Positions 1 to 12,217 of a stretch of DNA of 64,000 nucleotides are shown here, piece by piece. A model generated the notes under the pieces. It searched no databases, was not told the origin of the DNA, and saw nothing but the letters and a program-made list of their open reading frames with translations. The position numbers and the translations under genes were made by a program. Each line of letters opens with the position of its first letter. Within the stretch, counting starts at the first letter, position 1. The stretch is from NCBI GenBank assembly GCA_036417435.1, contig CM070901.1, forward strand, positions 7,352,001 to 7,416,000, in the 5' to 3' direction. Origin of the DNA: Inia geoffrensis. Its lineage: Eukaryota; Chordata; Mammalia; Artiodactyla; Iniidae.

Positions 1-903
1 GATTATATTTGTTTCAACAACTGCTTAAATTGAAGACACTCTGAAGATATTGAAGGCTTCAGAAATATGAAGATGGGTCATTAATAACCCAAGGAAAACT
101 ATGACATTGAGTCGAAGAGTAACTTGCAGTGTTACTGCTTAAGGGGGAAATAATCAATGCCATAAAAAGGTACATTCATATGAAAAACATAAAAGCAAAA
201 TATTGACTGGGCACTGTAGTGTTAAAGCAATTAAACAAGGAGGTCATTAGACTGAAATGACTCAGTGCCTTGGAAGACTACATAAGCAAACAGAAACCTA
301 AGCCACAGTCAACTGTAAATGTACTCTTATCCGAATAAAAATGACATTTAAAAACAACAAATCACAAACAGCCAACTACTTTTCCCAAATAGCACTATCA
401 CATAAGTCATAGGCAATCAAATAATTTCCTTTCTTTGCTTCTGCATCTGCTCTATAAAAGCATTTCTCCTAGCTCCTGCTTGTGGAATGCTTTCAGATTT
501 GAATCTGTGTCTGCTCAAAAAAATCTTGAAAAGTTTTTATTTGCCTCAGTTTATCTGTTAACAGTTTAGAAGACCAAAACTGACATCAGTTTTATTATAT
601 AGTTTTGATATGGTATAGTTTTATTTTGGCCCAGGATAATATAAGATTATTGATAATTTAATGTTTCTTAAATTTGGAGGGAAACATAGAAGAAAAAATG
701 TGGAATCTAGAGGATTCTGACAATACCCCAAAGAAAAAATACCATACATATGAATTGTTTCATATGGATTATGGTAAACTAATATTAAACTAGCTGATTA
801 ATTCTAAGGCCTGAGATTACTGAATAACATATGACTAAAATAAATGTTTTAAATCTACCAATCAAAAAACAGATGCCCTTAGATTGAATTAGAACAAAAA
901 AGA
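1..903. other. Unassigned AT-rich non-coding sequence
   Basis: I see no gene, recognisable repeat or RNA here. The only open frames are short and lack similarity to known proteins. Confidence 0.6.
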
Positions 904-1640
904 GAGCTGGAAGAAACAAGATGGTGGAGTAGAAGGACTTGAGCTCACCTCCTCTCATGAAAACACCCAAATCACAACTAACTGCTGAACAACCATCCAC
1001 AAAAAAGACTGGAACCTACCAAAAAAGATACTTTACATCCAAAGACAAACAAGAAGCCACAACGAGAAAGGAGAGGTGCTTTTGTGATATAATCAAATCC
1101 CATACCCACCAGGTGGGCTACCCACAAACTGGAAAATAATTCTATCACAGAGGTTCTCCTACAGGAGTGAGTTCTGAGCTCTGCATCAGTTTCCCCAGCC
1201 TAAAGGTCTGGTATTGGGAGAAGGAGCTCCCAGAGCATTTGGCTTTGAAAGCCAGTAGTGCTTGACGTTAGGAGCTCCTCCACAGGGACTGGGGAAACAG
1301 AGACTCCACTCTTGGAGGGCACACACAAGTTTTCACATGCACTGGGACCCAGGGCAAAGCAGTGAGTCCATAGGAGCCTGGGCTAAACCTACTGGCAGGT
1401 CTAGGAGGGTCTCCTGGGGAGGCAGGGGTTGGCTGTGGCTCACTGTGGGGACAAGAACACTTGGAGCAGAGGTCCCAGGGAATATTCATCAGCATGAGTT
1501 GTCCATTTTGGCACCAAGACCTGGCTCCACCCAAAAGCTTGCAAGCTTTAGTGCTGGGACACCTCAGGCTAAACAACCAACAGGGTGGAAACACAGCCCC
1601 AACCATCAACAGACAGGTTGCCTAAAGTCTCCAACGATTT
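904..1640 (+). mobile_element. LINE-1 5' UTR fragment without ORFs
   Basis: The text opens with the artiodactyl-type L1 start (AAGATGGTGGAGTAGAAGGA) and continues through the GC-richer 5' UTR, including GGGAAACAGAGACTCCACTC and AAACAACCAACAGGGTGGAA. In a complete element this region is the internal Pol II promoter and leader. It breaks off near 1640, before ORF1, and AT-rich sequence follows, so only the promoter end of an L1 is present. Ordinary L1 copies are truncated at the 5' end, so this is the reverse of normal. An antisense open frame of about 112 codons (ATG at 1606 down to 1268) lies inside it. Family assignment is from memory of the consensus. Confidence 0.82.
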
Positions 1641-2479
1641 ACCAATGTATTGTTTGAAGTTAAGCATTTCTATTTAAATAATGCAGTGATGTTGAAAATA
1701 AGATAATGCAAAACAAAATTTTAAAAAGAAAAATACAAAATAAAAGAAAGCCTAGATAATTTTAAAGTAAAAATATAAATCAAATCAAATTTTTAAAATC
1801 TTTTCTAAGGAAAAAAGAAAAATATATTTATAAAATAAGAAAAGGAGAAACAAGAAACAATGATAACTAAAGTATAAATTCAAAATAAATAAGGTACAAA
1901 CTGAAAAAAAGTATATGCAGAAGATAATATAAATAAGCAGAGTTAGATTGTAACAGAGAGAAAAGCACTGTAACTTATTACCTGTAACTTAATGAAACAT
2001 TTAATAAGCATTGTAATTTATTAAAATATAATCTAAATAATACAAATATCAATCCAGAACTAATGTGTATGTTTCTATGGAGAACAGAGCATTTACTTCT
2101 ATGTGGTAGACTACAATAAAGCCTTAAAAATCCTGAAAAGTCAATGCATATGGACCAGGTGCTCTGAATGAAGCCTAATATACTTGAAAATCACTGATGA
2201 AAACTAGAAAAAATGTTTAGAAATTCATAAAATCTTTCTTTGCATAACCCTTGAGTTAAAGTAGAAATCAGGGCGATGTTAAATAATAAGGTACAATAAT
2301 AACAGTAACAACAGATCTTGGACACAGTAATGCAATACTTATTGCAATTTAAAAACTGTTTAAATATGTCAAACAAGACAATATGAAGTGAAAGCATTCA
2401 TTCTATGCTATTAAAGAAACTAGCCAAATACCATCAGATTAATGCCTTTGCCCTCCCTCTCAAAAGAAGAAAATAAAAA
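1641..2479. other. A-rich non-coding sequence
   Basis: Strongly A-rich on the plus strand, especially 1690-1930, which could be decayed L1 sequence. It is too degenerate for me to align to a family. No gene seen. Confidence 0.45.
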
Positions 2480-3060
2480 TAGAGATAAGGGAAAGATTAA
2501 TGAGACAAAGAGCCAACTATAAAACAATATCAAAAATTAACAAAGACAAGAGATGTTTCTTTGAAAATAATTTGATAATAACAATAACAGTAATAACAGA
2601 ACCCTCACAGGACCTAGTAAGAAAAATGTAGAGACTTCCACTAAATAAAACATGGTGTGTCAAAATTACAAAAGTTCAGACACGGTAGGTACAATGTACT
2701 TAAAATGAATTATAAACAAATATACACCAATAAAAACTGTGAAACACAGTTAAAAAATGAATTTCTACAGAATGTTAGATTTGACCAAAGAAGAAACAGA
2801 AAACTTTAATTTACAGATAATGGCTAAAGAAATTGAAAATATTCATGCCATAAAAACTCTTACCTAAAATATCATAGAAAGTTGTACCTAACTTATACTT
2901 TGAAGGTGAAAAATATAATTCCTGTCTGATACAGAATGTTCCAAAGGAGAGATGACTGAAGGCTGTTGAACTCATTTTATGGTGATACTAAAAATTATCT
3001 TAAAACTGGAAAAAGCCAATAGAAAAGAAATAAACAGGCACATCCATCTAATTCTCTACT
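2480..3060 (+). mobile_element. Probable ancient L1 ORF2 remnant
   Basis: Several short blocks follow the order of the L1 ORF2 region between endonuclease and reverse transcriptase: a TTTCTTTGAAAATAA block near 2551, ATACACCAATAAA near 2722, and a decayed CTCATTTTATG block near 2971, which in L1 ORF2 lies just before GCCAGCATTACC. All frames are broken. Divergence is high, so this is probably an L1M-age copy. Assignment rests on block order, not on one long match. Confidence 0.45.
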
Positions 3061-4429
3061 CAGTGCAGTCACTGCAATATACTTGATTCATTTGGTAAAG
3101 GTTTAATAAAACTGGACAATGACCCTCAGCACAAGCTTTTAGTTTTATATTGTTTGGACAGATATTTGATTTGCTCTGAATTTTACAAATTAGAGGAAAT
3201 CACTTTAGAAAAAAGATACTGCTTCTATGTATTCATGTGTCATATGTTTATTATCTTTTATATTTTCTCCATGTATATTTAATTTTGTCATTATATCATG
3301 GAGAATTATTGTCTAGGAAAGAATCGTAATGGTGAATCATTTATTATTAATGTTAATAAAGGTGCAATTTCCTAAAAGAGTATTTTGGTGATTTTTTTTT
3401 GCATTGCTTTATAGTATATTACCTTTACTTCATTTTTATAATTTACACACTCAGTGGGCTTAATAAAGGTGAATTTTAAACTAATTTCTTGTTTTAAAAA
3501 AGTTGACCCTGTTTTCAAGGAAGGCATTTTTGCTATAGCTTAGGGCAAAGTCCTAACAAGGAACAAAAAAACCAGATCCCTTCCCTTTTTTCCCAGAAAA
3601 AAAATCCAAACAAAATAATAATCTGAAAATTTTACTATTAATATCTATTATTAGATGAAATCCTTTGAAAAATCTTCACATCCATGTGAGAACTTTCTCA
3701 AAAGAAATGTAAGAAATTTTAAGCATGAGAAAACATACATTAAATAGTGACAAGAAGGGAAGTAACGCACATTCAGATTAACACTATTTTCTGATAATGC
3801 TGTTGGGTTCAATTTTAATTAATATTCAGAAAATGTACATTCCTTAGACTGCCCTGGCATAAGCACTGAGTTAGGCATGTCCATACCACCCAGTTATTTT
3901 CTCCACGCCTAGCTGAATGCAAGCCACACTCCTTAGATCAGCAAATCATGTGTGTCTTCACTTGTAGCAAACACATCTTTTAGACACCAGTAGTTTTCAT
4001 TTTCTCATTAGATTGGCAATAGCTAAAGGGAACCTGACTCTGCCAGGAAATTCCATCTTCCTGTACTGAGAGTGAAGTTCAAAACATTATCTATACAGTT
4101 TTCAAGGACTTTTTTTAGGAAAGTGTTTGCATCCTTTTTGTGTTCAGCACATTTGGACAGATTCCCTGGTCTGCCAATTTCCCGTCAGGGGAAATCCTCC
4201 AATAGACTCTTCACATTCAAGTGATATTTTGAAGATACAAAATGAATCACTCCAGTCTCCCATTAATAGACTTTCTATACTTGATGAATTTTAATTGAAT
4301 TTGTCATTTTGAAGACAAGTAACTATAAAATTGCTTTAATACTTTAACAGGGATGGCCCTTGACAATCTCTGTAGCTCTATGTTGCAGTCCATACACCCC
4401 ATGCCCCAATCCCTTTTGTATTTTCTCCA
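3061..4429. other. Unassigned non-coding sequence
   Basis: No repeat family, RNA gene or coding exon recognised. Confidence 0.5.
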
Positions 4430-4695
4430 GACGCACGGGCATCTTTTCTGTGCTATTTATGTGCCATGCTCTGTCCTACTACAGAGCTGAGCAACTCTAT
4501 CTCACAGGGCTTTCCAAGGTGGTCTCTTTACTCATATTTTGCAATCATTTCAGTTCTTTCTTTGTCTTTCACATGCCTTTATTCTCCATATGGGTAGAGA
4601 CCACATCAATATTACTTTGCCATTATAGCTTCAGGGTCAAAGGTAGTAACTATTGCACTGTAGCTGTTCAATAAAACTGTTCAATGAGTAATGAA
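4430..4695 (+). mobile_element. Probable LINE-2 3' end remnant
   Basis: The order of blocks resembles the L2 3' end: a GTGCCATGCTCTGTCCTACTACAGAGC block, then a short-gap region, then GTTCAATAAAACTGTTCAATGAGTAATGAA, which looks like the L2 tail (TCAATAAATATTTGTTGAATGAATG). The 104-codon frame across it is chance, since neither L2 protein ends there. Confidence 0.45.
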
Positions 4696-5380
4696 TATAC
4701 TTTTATCCATTGAGGTCAGTCATTTACTTCCAAAACTAGCACTTTAAGCAGCTAAGAAACATTTATTCAGTGCCTAGAGAATATATATATATATACTTAA
4801 CCTCTGATTATTATTATTTTAAATATGCATGACTCATAATCTGCCTTGTAATTCCTACCAGAATTATACTGTTGTGTTTAAAATTGTGAATTTTCAAGCC
4901 AGATTATAGTTCTGTAGTTTCAATAATTGTTTACTAGCTCAGCTCTTCTCTTTCATAAAGAGAGGCTGGCATTTGATTTCACTAGAGAGTAAAAACCAAA
5001 TAAAATACCACTAATTCAGGAACTCTGTAAGTCTAGACTTACCATATTTGGAGAGAAATTTGCAGCTAACTGTGCTTTGTCTTCTGACTTTTCTTTTTGA
5101 ATACATTTATCAGCAAATAATCCTAGCAGATCATCTGATTTTCCTGATTTGGGGAAGAGAAGAACATATTTTGAATACGATAATATTTTAAAAATCTAAA
5201 ATGTTTTAAAAATGTGATTTTTAAAATAAAACAAAAATGTTTCAACATTTTTAAATGTGAAGAAAAATTTAAAGCACAATATGAAGAAAAAAGTGTCACA
5301 ATCTGTTGCTCTCTGCAACCAAAAATCACATTTAAATATTAAATGAATCAAGTTAGATAAATATGACATTTCTGCATAAT
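4696..5380. other. Unassigned non-coding sequence
   Basis: Apart from a short (TA)n run at about 4779-4795, nothing is recognised. Confidence 0.5.
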
Positions 5381-5390
5381 GAAATATGTT

Positions 5391-5610
5391 TTTTGGGTTT
5401 TTTTTTTTTTTTTTTTGGCGGCATGCGGGCCTCTCACTGTTGTGGCCTCTCCCGTTGCGGAGCACAGGCTCCGGACGTGCAGGCTCAGCGGCCATGGCTC
5501 ACGGGCTCAGCAGCTCCGCGGCACGTGGGATCTCCCCGTTCCGGGGCACAAGCCTGCGTCCCCTGCATCGGCAGGCGGACTCTCAACCACTGCGCCACCA
5601 GGGAAGCCCT
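5391..5610 (-). mobile_element. CHR-type SINE, short form
   Basis: A tRNA-Glu-derived SINE read on the minus strand. The poly-T run at 5400-5417 is its A-tail and the head (AGGGCTTCCCTGGTGGCGCA in sense) ends at 5610. It is flanked by a perfect 10-bp target-site duplication, GAAATATGTT, at 5381-5390 and 5611-5620, so the whole insertion is intact. Pol III A-box-like and B-box-like motifs are recognisable but have mutations. Confidence 0.93.
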
Positions 5611-5644
5611 GAAATATGTTGAATAAACCTTTTCCAATGCAGAT

Positions 5645-5712
5645 ACACCTTATAACTTAATATATACATGTATGTATACATATATACACACACACACACA
5701 CACATATATATC
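5645..5712. repeat. (TA)n/(CA)n microsatellite
   Basis: Mixed TA, TATG and CA dinucleotide repeat; the CA run sits at about 5686-5703. Confidence 0.9.
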
Positions 5713-5769
5713 TTCTTGTAAAGGTTCTTGTAGAAAACTAATCTATATTTAATTCTTAGTTCAATTTAG

Positions 5770-5890
5770 TATTTGTGTAAATTACTTAAATTCTCTTGGC
5801 CTCAGTTACCTCTTGTTAATGTGAAGATAATAGCACCACTTATCTAAAACTTTCAGATCACTGCTTAGATTTGTAAACATGTAACATGTA
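5770..5890 (+). mobile_element. MIR SINE remnant
   Basis: A decayed core of the mammalian-wide MIR: TAAATTACTTAAATTCTCTTGGCCTCAGTTACCTC is close to the conserved MIR block (consensus TTACTTAACCTCTCTGAGCCTCAGTTTCCTC), followed by a GATAATAGCACC equivalent. About 350 bases of unassigned sequence follow, to 6240. Confidence 0.6.
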
Positions 5891-6244
5891 TGTATTAATT
5901 TTTTAAGAGCAGAAATTTCTCCTTGATCCCTATAATAACTTCATGACTAAAAGGCAATTTGTATGCAGAGGTATTTCAACTATTTAGGGCTAACACTACA
6001 AGCGAAGGTTGTCTTCAATTGGTGATCTGGCGTCAGATCACTGAAAACTTTGTTGGTTGGTTATTTTATTAGACCCTTTATGTAATTTCCCACCCTTTCT
6101 CTAAAGTTAATAAAAGGGAAACACCCAAATTTCTAATGAGTTGGGTGAGTTAAAATACTGTCTTTGTTATACCTTTACACTTTAATTATCATTTTACAAT
6201 TTTATCTGAACTTTTCTATATTTGTCAAGTTGAAATTTAAAAGA

Positions 6245-6960
6245 AATCATCATCAAAATTTATTGATCTACTAGTTACAACCTTTTATCATGAGTCTTCA
6301 GTATTGGTTTTTCTATGAATAATCAGTTCATGTACTTTGCTGAATTGCATTTTTTAAATTAATCTTAATTTTTTAATGTATTAAATACAGTAACTTTTCT
6401 AAACATTGTCTTTTGTTTTGCAAATATTTTTCTTAATATCGTTTCCCTTTTGAGTTTGCAATGGCTTGATTCCTGGGCAGAAACATTTAATTTTATGTAG
6501 TCAAAATTACCTCTTCTGTCCAACATAGCTTCAGTGTATGTTTTAAGTTGTTCTATTTTAGTTCATATTTTGTTTGGTTATTATCTCTTTTTTCTGAAAG
6601 GTTGAAATTAGCCAGTATATCTGAAAAATTTACAACTATTTTTTCTTCTTTTTCATGACATAGTTTAGAGGTGCCATGTTAAACTATCTGGAGATTAATT
6701 TTATTATAATTTCTGTGTTGCAATTAAAAACAAGTTCTTCATCCATAACTATTCCAGCACTATTTATTAAATAATTTAGTACTACTCATTTGAAATGGTA
6801 TCTTTATTATATAATAAATAGTACTTTGTATATGAGGTGCTATATCTCATGCTTACCAAAGATCTAATAAATTCCATTTTTAACTACTGCCACTTTATAA
6901 TTCTTAACCAACTAATTTAATGCTCTATTTTAAAAGTGTCAACATATTGGAAGTTTACAT
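6245..6960 (-). mobile_element. Ancient L1M ORF2 fragment, antisense
   Basis: Read on the plus strand, the order of blocks matches antisense L1 ORF2 3' sequence: CTTTGCTGAATTGCATTTTTTAA, then TGCAAATATTTTTCTTAAT, then ATTTTATGTAGTCAAAATTACCTC, then CCAGCACTATTTATTAAAT. No frame remains open. High divergence suggests an old L1M subfamily. Confidence 0.65.
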
Positions 6961-7724
6961 TTCTATCAAAGGGACAATTGTTTTGAATTTTCTCCTATGA
7001 GTAGGTAAGGCCTTCGTCTACAATAAAATGCTCAGGGCAACTAAGTTTGATTTGTCTGCACGAAAGGTGGTTTTTTAGATCAAACACTGTCTAATTCTTT
7101 CTCTTTTCTCGGTGACTATAATCACCTTCATCTAGCAGTCTCTCATTGAATAACAGGTTCATTATTTTAAACAATATTTAGATTTTTCACTTTAAAATGC
7201 TGAAGAACATATACCATAACATTTACCTTTATACACAGTAAAGTAACATGACCAACTAGCTGAAACTATTACTAAGTGCAAGCACTTTCCTGTAGATTAC
7301 ACAATTAAGACGTGGAACCTGTGCCTTGCTCTTTTAATCCTACTGAAATTCTCACTTCACACCTCCTTAATTCATCTTTTATGAACCACTAGATCCCCTA
7401 AGTCCTTTCTATTAATTATAAAGACTGTTTATACTCTCAAGACTTTTAAAACAACTTAAGTATATAAATTTTAGAGTGTTTTAATGATGATAAAAAGTAA
7501 TGTGTACATAGCAATCAAAATTTTTATGGGTGTGGAATGTACGTGCTTAAAACACATTGTCCAATTTGTGATAATTTACTGCTTAGGATATTCTACTTGC
7601 TTTTCAGAAAGCAAGTTTTCTCTCTTTAATTTATACAAATCTCCCTAAATATTGAGGAAAGTTTGAGTCAAGGTCATTTCTATCCTTGCTGTTCTATTAT
7701 TTTAGGAAACAATAATTTGAATAT
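6961..7724. other. Unassigned non-coding sequence
   Basis: No gene, RNA or repeat recognised. Confidence 0.5.
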
Positions 7725-7740
7725 AAAATCTGGAATTCCA

Positions 7741-8094
7741 GGGACTTCCCTGGTGGTGCAGTGGTTAAGAATCCGCCTGCCAATGCAGGGAACACAGGTT
7801 CGAGCCCTGGTCCAGGAAGATCCCACATGCCGTGGCGCAACTAAGCCAGTGCTCCACAACTACTGAGACTGCACTCTAGAGCCCGTGAGCCACAACTACT
7901 GAGCCCATGTGCCACAACTATTGAAGCCCACGTGCCTACAGCCCGTGCTCTGCAACAAAGAGAAGCCACTGCAATGAGAAGCCTGCACACAGCAACAAAG
8001 GGTAGCCCCCACTCACTGCACCTAGAGAAAGCCTGTGAGCAGCAGTAAGGACCCAATGCAGCCAAAAATAAATAAATAAAGTTATAAAGAATAA
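7741..8094 (+). mobile_element. CHR-type SINE, long form
   Basis: Starts GGGACTTCCCTGGTGGTGCA, has a B-box-like GGTTCGAGCCC, then a long tail of CCACAACTACTGA-type repeats, ending in (AAAT)n. It is flanked by a perfect 16-bp target-site duplication (AAAATCTGGAATTCCA) at 7725-7740 and 8095-8110. The long form keeps the region that the short CHR copies lack. The perfect duplication shows a complete insertion. Confidence 0.93.
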
Positions 8095-8110
8095 AAAATC
8101 TGGAATTCCA

Positions 8111-8994
8111 TAAACATGATTCAATAATTAGATGCAAAATTATATGATATGCCTTATTTAGTCTTAAAATTCATGTATTTTACTTAAAAATATGAACATT
8201 ATAAAAATTATTAAATTGTTTTCTCTGTCAATAGATTTTCTAGTTATCATGTACTGATCATTTAGCAAAGACAGCCCCTTCCTTAAAAGTCATATTATTC
8301 CACTGTTCCTTATTCTCCTGAAAGGAAGGCTAACACCTAAAGTGACCACTAACACAGCCAGTAGAGAACATGGCATTGTAATCTTTAGACATACCTAATT
8401 TATTGATATAGTATCAAAGATATTAAGCTTGCACAAGCTGAGTTGTGTTTGAAGTAAAACTTTTAACTCAATTATCTTCAAGTGCTTGAATAAAAGAAAT
8501 ATACCCAACTTTTCCTAATATTGATATGTTTCTTCTTATGTCTTTATCAATTCCTATTGCTTCAACATGAGACTGAATACGTATCTGAGTTTAAAATTAT
8601 TGTAAAATTCCCAAGAAATATATACATATGTTATTTCAATATTCTGTATGCATATGTATACATAATCACATATAAACCATTATGCTATATAGGTCTAATT
8701 CAATTTTTCAACACAAGAATAAAAAGTTATAGGTATAATTGTCATATAAGTTTTTTCAATAATTAGTACATATTTTCTATTCATAGCTACTAAATAAAAA
8801 ATAAGAACATGAAAAAAGACACATATGTAGATAAATATTAAATTAAATAAACCAATGTCCTCATAAAAGTCTGTTTAGATACTCCAAATTAAAATTTCTT
8901 TTCCCTAAACTTATTTTTTATTATAACAATTCAATTATTATATACCATTAATTGCTGTTTGTCGCTACTATTATTACATTTGTTTTCTGAATAA
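8111..8994. other. Unassigned non-coding sequence
   Basis: AT-rich; no gene or repeat family recognised. Confidence 0.5.
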
Positions 8995-9140
8995 ATCAAG
9001 ACCTTGCCTTTTATTTTCATGCTTCTTCCTCTGCCTAAACATTTCTTTTTCCCATTGTCATATTTCTGTAGGTATTAGCCTGACTAACCCTCACTTTTTC
9101 ATCAAACTGCAGCTTAATATTACCTTTTTTGATTCCCTCA
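8995..9140 (+). mobile_element. Possible LINE-2 fragment
   Basis: CATGCTTCTTCCTCTGCCTAAACATTTC and the later ACTGCAGCTTAATATTACC block resemble L2 (ATGCTGTTCCCTCTGCCTGGAACACTC, then CTCAGCTTAAATGTCACC). The match is patchy. Confidence 0.35.
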
Positions 9141-10376
9141 GTTTATTTACGTTTTTTTTCTTAAAAGTTAGGGAGCATTTTTCTGTTTTCCTGGAGAAGG
9201 AAGGGGGCACTAACTACATCATGTCAACCTAAGTATGCAAAGTCCCATGAGGAATGCATTTATTTACAGGGGACCAGGCTCTTATGCCTTGGTGAGATGA
9301 TATTTGAGCCCTGTAATGGGGTATAGTGAGTCCTAGTGGAAGACAACATTTACCCCAAGAAGTCTTCAGTTATATACAAAGAAAGAGAGTGAGTTCTGTG
9401 ACTGGGTTTGGAAATCTAAAGATGAAGGCAGGTAGCTTTCTCTGATTGTACAGTCAGGAGAGAGGGCAGTGTTGTAACGTTATACACTGGCCTTTTGGTG
9501 GGACGAGTAGATTTCTAGATTGTGATGAACTTGTATCTTATGAATTTTCGAAAACACAGTCTGCAATTTCCAGAATAAGGATCCATATTATTTTGTTAGG
9601 ACACTATTAGAGATTCTGTTAGCTTTTTTTTGGGGGGGGGGATTTCATATGAATGCTTATAATGAACACTTTCTTATATTATTCTTTTCCTGTGCTGTTT
9701 TAATCCATTTAATAATCACAGTTATACAATGAGTTGAGCGACTTTCATGTTATATTTGTTACTTATCTCTTAAAATGTATTTTCTCATCCTTGGAATTTT
9801 ACTCACCATTTGGTTCTAGAACATTTTTGTATAGGAAGTGATTTACATGTATTTCAAATTAAATAACTTGTTTACTATTCATATTATCGTGAGGAATTCA
9901 GCAACCTTAGGTAGTAATATATCTCTGGCAGAAGACATGATAAGATATTCTAACCTGTGACCACTTGCATGGGTTAAGTTTTAAGGTAGTTTTTCCAGGG
10001 GGTTGAATTTCCCTGAACCACATTTAACTGCTAAATACCCAAAATTGCTGAGCCTGAATCCACAGAAGCTCTGTTAACAAGTCCCCGTGTTGCTCCTTTC
10101 CAACAGCCTTTAACCTCCTACTGGCGCACAAAATAGAAGAGGTTAGAAGATAGGCATGCTAGCAAATCTGCACCTCTTACCCTGGTGCCCCTTCTCCCCT
10201 TCTCTGCTTGACATCACCTTTGTTTGCCTTATCTGGTGCTGGGCCTCTACTGTTTTTCCTGGACATTTTCTATTTTACCTATAGTTCAGAGCTCTTTTCC
10301 TTCTCAGAGAGATGTGACCACCTCTCAATCTCTCTACTGGTTTATCCCAATTTTTATTTTGTGTGTGACTGTGTGC
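9141..10376. other. Unassigned non-coding sequence
   Basis: Includes a run of T then G at about 9627-9640. The stretch 9170-9560 is less AT-rich than its neighbours but I could not place it in a family. Confidence 0.45.

Positions 10377-10409
<33 letters not shown>
10377..10409. repeat. (GT)n microsatellite
   Basis: Almost pure GT dinucleotide repeat. Two overlapping open frames here are products of the repeat. Confidence 0.97.
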
Positions 10410-10410
<1 letters not shown>

Positions 10411-10799
10411 CCTCTTCCTTCTACTCATATGTGTCTACATGATTGAGTTTGGAATGGAGCACACCAAAATTATTGATACATTTTTCTTAAGGGATCAATA
10501 TTTTACTGAGGCTAATCACTAAAATACAAAAGTAAGAGATCTGATGGGTCCCCAGATTACTAAATACACTTATTTTTAGTGTGTGATTTAAAAGAAAAAA
10601 TCTCTGCAGTTCACTTATATTACTTTGAGAATTATAGTTGGAAAACAGTCTGGAAATCTGACAGGAATAAGCTTTCACATTATTTTTTTCACTCTCTAAC
10701 TGGCAAGATCAGAAATGCCATGAAAAGTAGACTGTCGCACAGTATATTTTCTACTTCAGCTGGTTTCTGAACTTGTACAGACACACAGTCATACGCCTG

Positions 10800-11470
10800 A
10801 TATATAAAATCACATTATCGAAAGCTAAAGGGGAAAAGAGCAGGGGGAGAGAGCTGCATTCAATTATTTTCCAAGCTTTGTCCAAAAATTAATTGATTTA
10901 AGAGATAATAAGGCTTGGTAAATTAATTTTTTTTAAGTTATAAGGGGGCTAACAAAGTGAACAGAGTAGAAAGTATTTTCTCACTGCTGTTTCCGCTCTT
11001 TATTGTAAAAATAACCAAACCAACTCAAATTTTAGATAAAATGCAAATTCAGTTTTTGAATATGGGAAAGCCTATTAAGAAATTCAGTCCACAGGCTAAT
11101 TTAGCTTTTAAATAATTAAGGTATGTACAGGGGGAGATAGCATAATACCAACATATTATTTCAGTGCTCACCTCATTTCATTTCATTTTGCTCTAGGCAT
11201 AATTAAGTCTAGATAGCGCACTTCTTGTGTTTTATGGGGCATTGAACTGGTAGCACATGAGAGAATCATGACAATTACTGCGGCTGCTTCTGACAGAGTG
11301 GGAAGATAATAGGCCAATCTTCCCTCTCGATGACTCCTGCCTGACCAGAGATGATGAGGGAGAAGAGGAATTGAATCATTTTAAAAGAGGCATTTGTGCA
11401 GAATGGAGAGTGAACTATCAATTGAGTTGTACTTGACAGAAAATGGCACTTTTGCCTTTGGGCATCTTTT
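10800..11470. other. Repeat-poor block, possible conserved non-coding element
   Basis: No transposon or simple repeat is recognisable. The stretch is unusually rich in homeodomain-core-like words: AATTAATTGATTT near 10889, TAAATTAATTTT near 10919, TAAATAATTAAGG near 11109 and GCATAATTAAG near 11198. It also holds the GACAATTACTGCGGCTGC block near 11270. This is the texture often seen in developmental enhancers of gene deserts, but conservation cannot be judged from one sequence. Confidence 0.25.
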
Positions 11471-12157
11471 TAAGAGTAAGAACAAAGTTATATTTAATAC
11501 CTTCTTGATTTCATGCAATGAACATTGAATTTTCCCAAATGTATATCAGAATATATGGTATCTTGGTGTCAGTGTTATTATCATAGATAACGTCATAGAA
11601 AAGAGAGACTATAACCATATTTAAGCTAATTTCCTGGGATTGAGTTTCCTTATATGAAGGTAATATCACTGACAAGACACAGAGGAATTTCCACAACACT
11701 GAATTACAAAGACGTAGGAAGATACTCAAGTTCCCAAATAAAATTTTAAATACATGTCAATTAAACTCTCACTTCACAAGTTAGTGATGAAAACACAGGC
11801 TGTTTCCCTGAGAACTACAAAATATCATTAATGCTATTTATGTGTCTATGGTTTTCCTTATCTATTGAGTATGAAAAATGAAAGCTCTTTCTACATCTTC
11901 TGAAAGACCATAAGATAAACTATCTATATTATATTTGTGTTTTTCTAGTGCTTTGAAATTCCACTGCTTTGCTAAATTTTCTATTGTCTCAGCTTGCTGT
12001 TTTGGGTTTTGTTTTTTGTTTTGTTTTCTTAATAAATAGAATGTTGTATAATTTTTCAATTATTTTTCTTTCAAAGTAAATTAAACAGTCTATTCATGGC
12101 AGGAATTACAAACATGTTATGTCAGAAATAGCGGTAAGAGATACTGAATTGGTAGTA
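11471..12157. other. Unassigned non-coding sequence
   Basis: No gene or repeat family recognised; a T/G-rich low-complexity run lies at 12000-12030. Confidence 0.5.
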
Positions 12158-12217
12158 ATTGTTTTATGGTTATAATCATTTTGGTTTATTGTTTTATGGT
12201 TATAATCATTTTGGTTT
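12158..12217 (+). repeat. Perfect 30-bp tandem duplication
   Basis: The 30-base unit ATTGTTTTATGG...TTTGGTTT occurs exactly twice, at 12158-12187 and 12188-12217, with no mismatch. Its sequence is not a simple repeat. Confidence 0.97.

Noticed and set aside
1262..1657. 131-codon plus-strand frame in the L1 5' UTR
   Set aside because: Begins at a non-ATG codon and lies in untranslated leader.
4360..4674. 104-codon plus-strand frame
   Set aside because: Lies over a probable L2 3' end; no protein similarity.
10208..10522. Frames across the GT microsatellite
   Set aside because: Their CVCV-rich middle is made by the dinucleotide repeat.
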